The notes below the pieces were generated by a model. That model had not been told where the DNA came from. It saw only the letters and a list, made by a program, of their open reading frames with translations, and did not search any database. 13,208 nucleotides of DNA from Methylococcaceae bacterium UBA1147 (GTDB lineage: Bacteria; Pseudomonadota; Gammaproteobacteria; Methylococcales; UBA1147), in NCBI GenBank assembly GCA_002311315.1, contig DBZZ01000063.1, forward strand, positions 8,219-21,426, read 5' to 3'. Position numbers and translations under genes: made by a program. Positions 7,538-13,208 of the stretch are shown here, in pieces; positions within the stretch are counted from its first letter, which is position 1, and every line of letters begins with the position of its first letter.

Positions 7538-7687
7538 TTAGAATAGGTAACATGCATCAACAAGACCTTTAACTAAATCCAGTATTTTTGTTGATATCGT
7601 TTTCAGGGTTAAACTCACTGGCTCAAGTGCATGGACTTTACGGTTATTTCGAATGTTCCATGTCGCTTTAATTAACACTTCAGCCAT
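7538..7687 (-). CDS. Small 49-aa hypothetical protein downstream of the peroxiredoxin
   Basis: A minus-strand frame from ATG 7687-7685 to a TAA at 7540-7538, beginning MAEVLIKATWNIRNN and ending in KGLVDACYLF. GGA lies about eight bases before the ATG, a fair ribosome binding site. The frame is open further upstream to a TTG at 7750, adding 21 residues, directly after the peroxiredoxin stop. Composition is ordinary for a small folded or peripheral protein and the C-terminal third is mildly amphipathic. I recognise no family. It would be cotranscribed with the peroxiredoxin gene 63 bases upstream, or it may be the rest of a decayed gene. Confidence 0.35.
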   Translation of the reverse strand: MAEVLIKATWNIRNNRKVHALEPVSLTLKTISTKILDLVKGLVDACYLF

Positions 7688-7750
7688 TACCCATCCTTCA
7701 ACGGATGTCTCAACGCCGAGTGCGTCTTTGGACCCGATACCCCTTAACAA

Positions 7751-8413
7751 TTACGTACGTGGTTGCTTCACTTTTCGCAAATAAGGTTTGATCGTTTGCC
7801 AGCCGTTAGGGAACATTTCCTTGGCGACATCATCAGATACCGCGGGGACGATAATTACATCTTCCCCATCTTTCCAATTAACTGGAGTCGCCACCTTGTA
7901 TTTTGCCGTCAATTGCATGGAATCAAGAACGCGCAGTATTTCGTTGAAGTTTCGGCCAGTCGTCATCGGATAAACCAACATTAGTTTTATTTTTTTGTCG
8001 GGACCAATGATAAAAACCGAACGAACCGTGGCATTCGTCGCAGCAGTCCGACCTTCGGACGTTCCTTCTTCTTCCGCTGGCAACATGTTGTAAAGTTTCG
8101 CAACAGCCAGATCAGTGTCGCCGATCAAAGGGTATTTGACGGCATGACCTTGAGTTTCCTCAATATCTTTAAGCCATTCCGAGTGATTATCCACCGGGTC
8201 CACGCTCAGACCGATAATTTTACAGTTACGTTTGGCAAATTCGGGTTCCAGACCAGCCATATATCCCAGTTCAGTGGTACATACCGGTGTAAAGTCCTTA
8301 GGGTGGGAAAATAAAATCGCCCAACCGTCGCCGATCCATTCATGAAAGCGTATCGTGCCCATTGTCGTGTTAGCGGTAAAGTCCGGCGCTTCATCATTTA
8401 TTCGTATTGACAT
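7751..8413 (-). CDS. 1-Cys peroxiredoxin, Prx6 family
   Basis: A 220-aa thiol peroxidase that reduces hydrogen peroxide and alkyl hydroperoxides. The peroxidatic site is PKDFTPVC with Thr42 and Cys45; the supporting arginine is in NATVRSVFIIGP. The only other cysteine, Cys64, is not in a resolving position, so this is the 1-Cys mechanism, with resolution by an outside thiol. Length and the long C-terminal domain (VNWKDGEDVIIVPAVSDD) are those of the Prx6 group, not the 2-Cys AhpC group. Start at ATG 8413-8411 has GGAGGG about six bases upstream; the frame is open 19 codons further but without homology. The sequence carries no signal peptide. It lies downstream of a 75-aa orphan gene on the same strand, with 223 bases between. 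It suits a redox-stress context with selO and the ferredoxin nearby. Confidence 0.95.
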   Translation of the reverse strand: MSIRINDEAPDFTANTTMGTIRFHEWIGDGWAILFSHPKDFTPVCTTELGYMAGLEPEFAKRNCKIIGLSVDPVDNHSEWLKDIEETQGHAVKYPLIGDTDLAVAKLYNMLPAEEEGTSEGRTAATNATVRSVFIIGPDKKIKLMLVYPMTTGRNFNEILRVLDSMQLTAKYKVATPVNWKDGEDVIIVPAVSDDVAKEMFPNGWQTIKPYLRKVKQPRT

Positions 8414-8517
8414 TTTATCCCTCCAATTCAGTTTGAGTTTAAAACCACCCGCTACCGGAAATACGATCAACGCCGTGTAATTCCCGAGAGAAAAACGAAA
8501 AAAATCTGATGTGGGTT

Positions 8518-8523
8518 AGTATA
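8518..8523 (-). promoter_or_regulatory. Possible -10 box upstream of the peroxiredoxin gene
   Basis: On the minus strand TATACT lies about 105 bases before the peroxiredoxin ATG, in an AT-rich stretch. No good -35 sits at 16-18 bases. It is the best promoter element seen between the 75-aa gene and the peroxiredoxin gene. Confidence 0.25.
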
Positions 8524-8636
8524 AGTCTGTTCGAGCACATATGCCTTTTTTATAAAATCCCCAATTAAACAGACCTCTTACTCCCGGGATAATTCAGTAA
8601 ATATCCTGATCAGCAGTGGCAAGATCACCTGTTTCA

Positions 8637-8864
8637 TCAACCACGAGGGCAATATATCGTATCCCGCCGGTTATTCTCTATCACAAGTTGCCCGTCGTCA
8701 TCGGATATCTGTCGGTGCCAGGGTCGGCGCTGGCCAGGAGCCAACACCACCGACAGTTCATCGAAGCTGTCGATCATCAGGGCCCGTCGTGAAAGTTCGG
8801 CGGTTAAGGCGGATGCTTTCGGCGTCTCAGTGGGCGCTTGAACTGAATGTTGTGTTACCGACAT
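8637..8864 (-). CDS. 75-aa orphan protein with strong ribosome binding site
   Basis: A 75-codon minus-strand frame from ATG 8864-8862 to TGA 8639-8637. AAGGAG eight bases before the ATG is one of the best ribosome binding sites in the window, which is why I count it as a real gene. The product is soluble: a Thr/Ser/Ala-rich N-terminus (residues 1-24), a central segment with SRRALMIDSFDEL, then VVLAPGQRRPWHR, an acidic SDDDGQ, and a C-terminal YCPRG with the only cysteine (Cys72). No signal peptide, membrane segment or known motif is seen and I do not recognise a family. It precedes the peroxiredoxin gene on the same strand and follows a long leader containing a terminator and an inverted repeat, so its expression may be regulated. 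Confidence 0.6.
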   Translation of the reverse strand: MSVTQHSVQAPTETPKASALTAELSRRALMIDSFDELSVVLAPGQRRPWHRQISDDDGQLVIENNRRDTIYCPRG

Positions 8865-8953
8865 GACGGCATCTCCTTTTTCCGTTCCCCCGGTTTCAGA
8901 AAAATCGGAACCGGAAACGGGGAGACGAAGCAGAAGCCGTTCAACACTTTAGC

Positions 8954-8983
8954 ACAATTTGCAGACCGCCCTCTGCAAATTGT
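8954..8983. repeat. Perfect 12-bp inverted repeat, 6-base loop
   Basis: ACAATTTGCAGA (8954-8965) and TCTGCAAATTGT (8972-8983) are exact reverse complements around CCGCCC. No T-tract follows on either strand, so it is not a classical terminator. It lies about 90 bases before the 75-aa gene start on the minus strand, where it could be an operator for a dimeric regulator or an RNA hairpin in the leader. Confidence 0.85.
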
Positions 8984-9012
8984 CTATTAACTTGGCGGTT
9001 TGTTCCGGGCAT

Positions 9013-9045
9013 AAAAAAACCCCGCTCGGCTTAGGCCAAACCGGG
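9013..9045 (-). terminator. Rho-independent terminator on the minus strand
   Basis: Read on the minus strand, CCCG (9045-9042) pairs with CGGG (9024-9021) and UUUGGC (9040-9035) with GCCGAG (9030-9025, two G-U pairs), with one bulged G and a CTAA loop. Seven T residues (9019-9013) follow directly. This is a convincing intrinsic terminator, but no minus-strand gene lies upstream of it. It could end a small RNA or act as an attenuator in the leader of the 75-aa gene. Confidence 0.75.
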
Positions 9046-9118
9046 TCAAGGATACCTTCGTCTCTCTTTAGCCAGTATTTGTATAGCGCCTTGCAAGCTG
9101 AGATCTAATTAGCGCTTG
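9013..9118 (-). ncRNA. Candidate small RNA or attenuated leader
   Basis: A minus-strand TATACT at 9130-9125 would start transcription near 9118, giving a transcript of about 105 bases ending at the strong terminator at 9013-9045. The -35 is poor (TTGTTA at a 15-base spacing). The sequence in between has no open frame with a ribosome binding site and matches no RNA family I know. The alternative is a leader transcript that reads through to the 75-aa gene when the terminator is disabled. Confidence 0.3.
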
Positions 9119-9132
9119 AATTCAAGTATAAT
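9115..9132 (+). promoter_or_regulatory. 12-bp palindrome abutting a TATAAT box
   Basis: CTTGAATTCAAG (9115-9126) is a perfect palindrome directly followed by TATAAT (9127-9132). A minus-strand TATACT overlaps the same bases. No clear -35 lies upstream on the plus strand. The arrangement looks like an operator over back-to-back promoters, one toward ubiG and one toward the minus-strand leader. Confidence 0.35.
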
Positions 9133-9334
9133 CGTACCCATCAAGTAACAAAACCTCGTCTTCTGGTCCGAGAAAAAACGCATCTCAAATAAGCAACTGG
9201 TGAGCGTCAGGTCTCTACAATGCACAGAAGCAGCGTTTTTACTGGCCTAGAGCGCCGCGTATTATGACCAACCAGGCCCCGTTATCATTCAATATTCTAA
9301 AAACCCGGTCAAAACACAAAGGCAATCAATCCAT

Positions 9335-10039
9335 ATGGTTCAATCTGAAAACGTTTACCCTGATGAAATCAAAAAGTTCGGTTCACTTGCTGAACGCTGG
9401 TGGGACCCGGACGGTGAATTCAATACGCTGCATTCGGTCAACCCGCTGAGAACTCGGTTCATCAGTCAGCACACCCGGATCGAGGATCAGCGGATCCTTG
9501 ACATCGGCTGCGGCGGAGGCATCCTGAGCGAGGGACTGGCCAGACTAGGTGGCAAAGTCACCGGAATCGACCTGAGTAACGACCTGATCGAAATAGCCGA
9601 CCTGCACGGATTGGAATCGGGGCTCAAGGTTGAGTACCGGAAAATCAGCGCCGAAGCGTTGGCCAACGAACAGCCCGAATCGTATGACTGCATCACCTGC
9701 ATGGAGATGCTGGAACATGTCCCTAAACCTGATTCAATCGTTCAGGCCTGCTCGAGACTGGTCAAACCCGGTGGAAAAGTATTCTTCTCGACTCTGAACC
9801 GGAAAATCAAGTCATACCTTCTGGCCGTGGTCGGAGCTGAATACCTGCTGAACATGATTCCCAGGGGTACCCACGATTACAAGACTTTCATTAAACCGTC
9901 CGAGTTAACCACCTGGTCCCGCAACACGGGTCTAGAGATCGAGGCAATCACCGGCGTTGCTTACAATCCGGTTTCGAGGAAATTTTCCCTCGGAGAAGAC
10001 ATCGATGTGAATTACATCGCTGTCTTCTCCAGAGCCTGA
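9335..10039 (+). CDS. ubiG: Ubiquinone biosynthesis O-methyltransferase UbiG
   Basis: A 234-aa SAM-dependent methyltransferase that carries out both O-methylations of the quinone ring in ubiquinone synthesis, at the inner face of the membrane. SAM-binding motif I is LDIGCGGGILSE (from residue 55), with the acidic GIDLS after it; CMEMLEHVP is the post-motif II signature of UbiG; and FFSTLNRKIKS, VVGAEYLL and PRGTHDYKTFIKPSEL are its characteristic C-terminal blocks. The N-terminal FGSLAERWWDPDGEF is the usual UbiG opening. ATG 9335 gives the standard length; the ribosome binding site is weak (AAAGG about 12 bases upstream). It is the first gene of the plus-strand operon running to sufT, and in relatives it follows mtaD directly. 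Confidence 0.97.
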   Translation: MVQSENVYPDEIKKFGSLAERWWDPDGEFNTLHSVNPLRTRFISQHTRIEDQRILDIGCGGGILSEGLARLGGKVTGIDLSNDLIEIADLHGLESGLKVEYRKISAEALANEQPESYDCITCMEMLEHVPKPDSIVQACSRLVKPGGKVFFSTLNRKIKSYLLAVVGAEYLLNMIPRGTHDYKTFIKPSELTTWSRNTGLEIEAITGVAYNPVSRKFSLGEDIDVNYIAVFSRA

Positions 10040-10056
10040 ACACCGGTAACGCAAAA

Positions 10057-10731
10057 GTGACGGACGACATTTTGCCTCCCTGTATTCTGTTCGACCTAGA
10101 CGGAACCCTGCTGGATACAGCTCCCGACTTGCACGCTGCCCTGAACCAGGCCTTGGGGCGGGAAGGCTTCGAGAGTGTTCCCCTGGAGAACGCGAGGCCG
10201 TGGATTTCCCATGGCGCGCCGGGGATGGTCAGGAATGCACTGGGAGGGGCCGAAGAACACCCCGCTTATGATTGCGTCCTTGACCGAATGATCGAGGACT
10301 ACGGGCGTAACCTTGCGGTCCGGACATCACTGTTCAAGGGCATGGAACAGACGTTGGAAAAAATCGAACATCGTGGCCTAAGCTGGGGCATTGTCACCAA
10401 CAAACGAAGCCGTTTCACCGAACCGTTGCTGAAAGCACTGAACCTCCTCGAACGTGCGTCCTGTGTCATCAGCGGGGATACAACAAAACACAAGAAACCG
10501 CATCCGGAACCACTGCTCGAGGCCTGCCGCCAGACCGCAATAAAACCTCGGGAATGCTTCTACGTCGGAGACGCGGACAAGGATATCCGGGCAGGCAGGC
10601 ATGCGGGAATGCGAACCCTTGCCGCGGCTTATGGTTACCGCTCAAAATCCGACAATGTGGCCGATTGGCTCGCCGACGGAATTCTCACCAAGCCCCTCGA
10701 TCTGCTTCAATGGATCCCTCAACTTGACTGA
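10057..10731 (+). CDS. mupP: HAD phosphatase, Gph/MupP type
   Basis: A 224-aa haloacid-dehalogenase phosphatase. Motif I is DLDGTLLDT with nucleophile Asp13 and acid/base Asp15; motif II is VTNK; motif III is the lysine in KHKKPHPEPLL; motif IV is GDADKDIRAGRHAGM with the Mg-binding aspartates. The cap domain lies between motifs I and II. The family contains phosphoglycolate phosphatase (Gph) and the Pseudomonas MupP that removes phosphate from N-acetylmuramic acid 6-phosphate in cell-wall recycling. The position just after ubiG matches the Pseudomonas mupP locus (PA3172), so I favour MupP, though sequence alone does not settle it. The start is a GTG at 10057, 17 bases after ubiG; no other start nearby fits the N-terminus. 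Confidence 0.85.
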   Translation: MTDDILPPCILFDLDGTLLDTAPDLHAALNQALGREGFESVPLENARPWISHGAPGMVRNALGGAEEHPAYDCVLDRMIEDYGRNLAVRTSLFKGMEQTLEKIEHRGLSWGIVTNKRSRFTEPLLKALNLLERASCVISGDTTKHKKPHPEPLLEACRQTAIKPRECFYVGDADKDIRAGRHAGMRTLAAAYGYRSKSDNVADWLADGILTKPLDLLQWIPQLD

Positions 10732-11500
10732 AAAACCGAGTCCCCCGAGCCAGATCCCGACCCCAACCACCGGAAGCCTGAAAGACAAAGTCATTTTTCT
10801 GACTGGCGCGGCTGGCGGTCTTGGCCGGGTAGCGGCCACTGCGCTTGCCCGATATGGAGCCACGATCGTTCTGTCGGACAAGGATCTGGCGCCACTGGAA
10901 GCCGTATACGACCGGATTGTCGAAGGAAACGGCCCCCAACCCGCCATCTACCTCATGGATCTTGCACGGGCGACAGTACAAGACTACGAAGAAATGGCCC
11001 GGGTCATTGGACGGGAGTTCGGAGTACTAGACGGCCTGTTGCACAATGCCGCTTCCTTCGCCGTGTTGGGACCGGTATCAAACATCGATCCAGATGACTG
11101 GGCACGGGTCATCAACGTCAACCTTAACGCCTGCTTCCTGCTCACCAGAGCCCTGATCGGCCTGCTCGACAAATCAACTGACGGCTCCATCGTGTTCACT
11201 TCCGATTCATCAGCACGCACCGGCTCAGCTTATTGGGGCTGTTACGGGGTGTCGAAAATCGCCATGGAGGGTTTTGCCGGTATTCTCGCGGACGAGATGG
11301 AAGCCGCCGGCAAAGTGAGGGTCAATACACTGATCCCCGGACCGGTCGCCTCTCCACTCAGGAACAAGACATTTCCGGCAGAAGACCCCGGCAGGCAACT
11401 TAGTGCGGAATCGCTTGAAAGGTTGTATATTTACCTTTTCGGTCCCGCCAGCCGTGAACAGCATGGGCAAACCTTTCACGCCAGCAATTACAGCGGATAA
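10724..11500 (+). CDS. yciK: YciK-family short-chain dehydrogenase/reductase
   Basis: A 258-aa NAD(P)-dependent oxidoreductase of unknown physiological substrate. The Rossmann fold opens with TGAAGGLGR (27-35), DLA near 79-81 marks the adenine pocket, and LHNAA replaces the usual NNAG, as in E. coli YciK. The catalytic Tyr174 and Lys178 are in YGVSK. Where Ser normally sits 13 residues before the Tyr there is Asp161, flanked by serines (TSDSS). The C-terminus (NPG-like IPGPVASPLRNKTFPAEDP) also follows YciK. No ATG fits: the likely start is a TTG at 10724, overlapping the end of the phosphatase gene by 8 bases, with GGA about 9 bases upstream; the ATG further upstream would bury 41 residues in the other gene. 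Translational coupling with the phosphatase is likely. The ubiG-phosphatase-yciK order is the one seen in Pseudomonas. Confidence 0.88.
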   Translation: MTEKPSPPSQIPTPTTGSLKDKVIFLTGAAGGLGRVAATALARYGATIVLSDKDLAPLEAVYDRIVEGNGPQPAIYLMDLARATVQDYEEMARVIGREFGVLDGLLHNAASFAVLGPVSNIDPDDWARVINVNLNACFLLTRALIGLLDKSTDGSIVFTSDSSARTGSAYWGCYGVSKIAMEGFAGILADEMEAAGKVRVNTLIPGPVASPLRNKTFPAEDPGRQLSAESLERLYIYLFGPASREQHGQTFHASNYSG

Positions 11501-11505
11501 AACAT

Positions 11506-12054
11506 ATGCACGAAGAAGAAAGCATCGTACTAAAACGCGACGTCAATGCCATTACCATCCCTGATGGATCGCATGTCACTCTGAACAAGGACCAGATCGT
11601 GACCATCCATCAGTCACTGGGCAACAACTACACGATATTCTCCGACACGGGGATGATGGTCCGCATTTCGGGTGCCGACGCGGACGCGCTGGGCAAAGAA
11701 CCGCTGGGTAGAGCGGGCGTGTCGTCGGGTACCGACCCCCAGTCCGTCGAGAACGATGCCTGGGATGTCATGCGAACCGTGTTCGATCCGGAAATACCGG
11801 TCAATATCGTCGAACTGGGTCTTATCTACTATTGCAGGGTTACGCCAACCAGTGCAGATCAAAACCGGGTGGACATAACCATGACTCTGACCGCGGCCGG
11901 CTGCGGCATGGGCCCGGTACTGCAGCACGATGTGGAACGCGTCGTCTCCGAACTTCCCCACGTAGAGGAGGTCCATGTCGAAGTCGTGTTCGATCCACCC
12001 TGGTCCCAAGACATGATATCCGAGGTTGCCAAGCTGGAACTCGGCATGTTGTAG
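11506..12054 (+). CDS. sufT: SufT, Fe-S cluster maturation protein (MIP18/DUF59 domain)
   Basis: A 182-aa cytosolic protein. Residues 1-70 form the SufT-specific N-terminal domain (LKRDVNAITIPDG, ISGADADALGKEP). The MIP18/DUF59 domain follows, with DPEIPVNIVELGLIY (94-108) and TAAGCGMGP holding the conserved Cys133, then HVEEVHVEVVFDPPW. SufT assists maturation of Fe-S proteins, especially under high Fe-S demand, and is often the last gene of a suf operon. Here no sufBCDS genes are near; it sits 5 bases after yciK at the end of the ubiG operon. The ribosome binding site is weak. The Fe-S theme is echoed by the ferredoxin and the mrp remnant elsewhere in the window. Confidence 0.93.
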   Translation: MHEEESIVLKRDVNAITIPDGSHVTLNKDQIVTIHQSLGNNYTIFSDTGMMVRISGADADALGKEPLGRAGVSSGTDPQSVENDAWDVMRTVFDPEIPVNIVELGLIYYCRVTPTSADQNRVDITMTLTAAGCGMGPVLQHDVERVVSELPHVEEVHVEVVFDPPWSQDMISEVAKLELGML

Positions 12055-12061
12055 GACTCCA

Positions 12062-12928
12062 TCATTTTTCTTTTCGTCTGGACGCCGTAGTCCGCCGTTT
12101 CGAGCCCGGCCGCTGCCATCGTTCTGTTATGTCATGTCCTTCTGTTCTGTCGTGCTGCATCCCGACACATTCCATCAGTATGGATTTCTCCTGATCCTTT
12201 AATTCATAGAAAGTTCGCGGCTTCAGGTTGACCGGCAACAGCGCAGGACCGTAACGAACCCGGATCAAGCGGCTCACCATCAGTCCCTGTGACTCCCAGA
12301 GCCTTCTCACGATCCTGTTTCGACCCTCCCTCAGAACCACTTTATACCACCGATTCGCTCCTTCTCCGCCAGCTGTCTGAATGTCCTCGAACCGGGCTTC
12401 GCCATCATCCAGCAACACTCCGCTGCGCAGATTGCTGATCACTTCCTCCGACACCTGTCCCAGAATTCTCACCGCATACTCGCGTTCGATTTGCCGCGAT
12501 GGATGCATCAGCCGATTGGCCAGTTCACCGTTATTGGTCACTATCAGCAGTCCCTGGGTATTGATATCCAGACGCCCAACTGCGATCCATCGCGCCTGTT
12601 TCAACCTAGGCAACTGGGTAAAGATGATCGGGCGCGCCTTCGGATCGCGCCGCGTCACTAGTTCACCCTCTGGCTTGTAATAAACCAAAACTCGGAGCGG
12701 CTGCCCGATCCGCTTCAACAGGTCCACTGGACGACCGTTTAGAACTAGTTGATCGGTACCCTTTAGACGATCGCCTAGATTGGCCAGCTTTCCGTTGACC
12801 CTGACCCGCCCCTCGGAGATCCATGTTTCGACCTGGCGGCGAGAACCCAGACCCAATTGGGACAGAACCTTTTGGATTCGGTCGCCAATTTTTCCGGTTG
12901 GAGTATGATCGGACTGTTTTTTTAGCAT
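12062..12928 (-). CDS. rluB: 23S rRNA pseudouridine synthase RluB
   Basis: A 288-aa RNA-modifying enzyme of the RsuA/RluB family that isomerises a uridine (2605 in E. coli 23S rRNA). An S4 RNA-binding domain occupies about residues 14-70 (KVLSQLGLGSRRQVE, GRVRVNG). The catalytic domain holds YYKPEGELVTRRDP, the catalytic Asp121 in GRLDINTQGLLI, NGELANRLMHPSRQIEREYAV, and GRNRIVRRLWESQG, which matches RluB more closely than RluE or RluF. The C-terminal ~30 residues are basic and low complexity (SKRRTTASRRKEK), as in E. coli RluB. The start ATG at 12928 gives a normal length but has no clear Shine-Dalgarno. The gene converges on sufT with 7 bases between stops, and I see no shared terminator hairpin. 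Confidence 0.95.
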   Translation of the reverse strand: MLKKQSDHTPTGKIGDRIQKVLSQLGLGSRRQVETWISEGRVRVNGKLANLGDRLKGTDQLVLNGRPVDLLKRIGQPLRVLVYYKPEGELVTRRDPKARPIIFTQLPRLKQARWIAVGRLDINTQGLLIVTNNGELANRLMHPSRQIEREYAVRILGQVSEEVISNLRSGVLLDDGEARFEDIQTAGGEGANRWYKVVLREGRNRIVRRLWESQGLMVSRLIRVRYGPALLPVNLKPRTFYELKDQEKSILMECVGMQHDRTEGHDITERWQRPGSKRRTTASRRKEK

Positions 12929-13044
12929 AGTTCAGATACGGTTATAATAATTTTTTCTTTTATTTTTAAAAAGGCCCCAAGTCTTTTCACTCTTACAACG
13001 TTGTTGCTCCAGTTTTTGACTTCTTTATTTATCGAATAACTTAT

Positions 13045-13073
13045 AGCATAAGGTTACAACATTACGGCAACAA
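13045..13073 (-). promoter_or_regulatory. Candidate promoter for rluB
   Basis: On the minus strand TTGTTG (13073-13068) is followed after 17 bases by TATGCT (13050-13045), about 115 bases upstream of the rluB ATG. The spacing is ideal and both boxes are near consensus. The intervening leader is AT-rich. Confidence 0.4.
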
Positions 13074-13091
13074 ATCGTTACGTTGGTGGAT

Positions 13092-13208
13092 ATGATGACC
13101 ACACTACCCAAATCAGACAAGGTCAGAACGGCGACAGTCTCGATTGATAAGGTGACACAAGATTATACAGGACACCCCGTAGCGCTAACATATGGCAGTT
13201 TCAGATAT
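13092..13208 (+). CDS. Start of an unidentified protein, cut by the window edge
   Basis: A frame open from ATG 13092 to the last base gives 39 residues, beginning MMTTLPKSDKVRTATV and running through DYTGHPVALTYGSFRY. GGTGGA precedes the paired ATGs; the second ATG at 13095 has the better spacing, so the product may start there. The text reads like real protein but I recognise no family and see no signal peptide. It would be divergent from rluB. Confidence 0.4.
   Translation, partial: MMTTLPKSDKVRTATVSIDKVTQDYTGHPVALTYGSFRY

Noticed and set aside
11614..12009. 131-aa minus-strand frame antisense to sufT
   Set aside because: sufT is unmistakable on the plus strand; the antisense frame mirrors its codon pattern and has no motif.

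Overview
The window reads as chromosomal DNA of a gammaproteobacterium. Its two ends carry a gene order known from Pseudomonas and relatives: mtnA (divergent; only its first codons lie in the window), then mtaD, ubiG, a mupP/gph-type phosphatase and a yciK-type reductase. Here mtaD (99-1412) and ubiG (9335-10039) are about 7.9 kb apart. I infer that the DNA between them was inserted or rearranged into a once continuous block.

Layout. At 1-1412 lie the 5' tip of mtnA (minus) and the amidohydrolase mtaD (plus), both linked to methylthioadenosine and nucleoside metabolism. At 1748-2530 is a LoiP/YggG-type M48 outer-membrane lipoprotein protease. At 2556-4194 are decayed genes: a scrap of the Fe-S ATPase Mrp, then a SagB/ThcOx-type double nitroreductase broken by at least three frameshifts, an in-frame TAG and loss of its start codon. 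At 4198-5847 is an intact SelO (YdiU) pseudokinase-like AMPylase, starting 3 bases after the pseudogene. At 5848-6224 there is no convincing gene. At 6225-6479 is a YfhL-type 2[4Fe-4S] ferredoxin. At 6480-7175 is a gene-poor stretch, strikingly AT-rich from about 6720. At 7176-7508 is a pterin-4a-carbinolamine dehydratase (phhB). At 7538-8864, on the minus strand, are a 75-aa orphan protein, a 1-Cys peroxiredoxin of the Prx6 type and a small 49-aa frame. At 8865-9334 is a regulatory-looking gap with a strong orphan terminator pointing minus, a perfect 12-bp inverted repeat and a palindrome against a TATAAT box.

From 9335 to 12054 the genes ubiG, mupP/gph, yciK-like and sufT run as a tight plus-strand operon (17-bp gap, 8-bp overlap, 5-bp gap). 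It serves ubiquinone methylation, sugar-phosphate or muropeptide phosphatase activity, a short-chain reductase and Fe-S cluster maturation. rluB (12062-12928, minus) converges on sufT with 7 bases between them. The last ~280 bases hold a possible rluB promoter and an unidentified open frame running off the end.

Functional theme: several intact genes deal with redox or Fe-S chemistry (SelO, ferredoxin, peroxiredoxin, SufT), and two lost genes (Mrp, SagB-like oxidoreductase) would have fitted that theme. I see no CRISPR array, tRNA, rRNA, prophage or recognisable transposase. The least explained parts are the minus-strand leader with the orphan terminator (about 8865-9130), the small orphan proteins and the AT-rich island.
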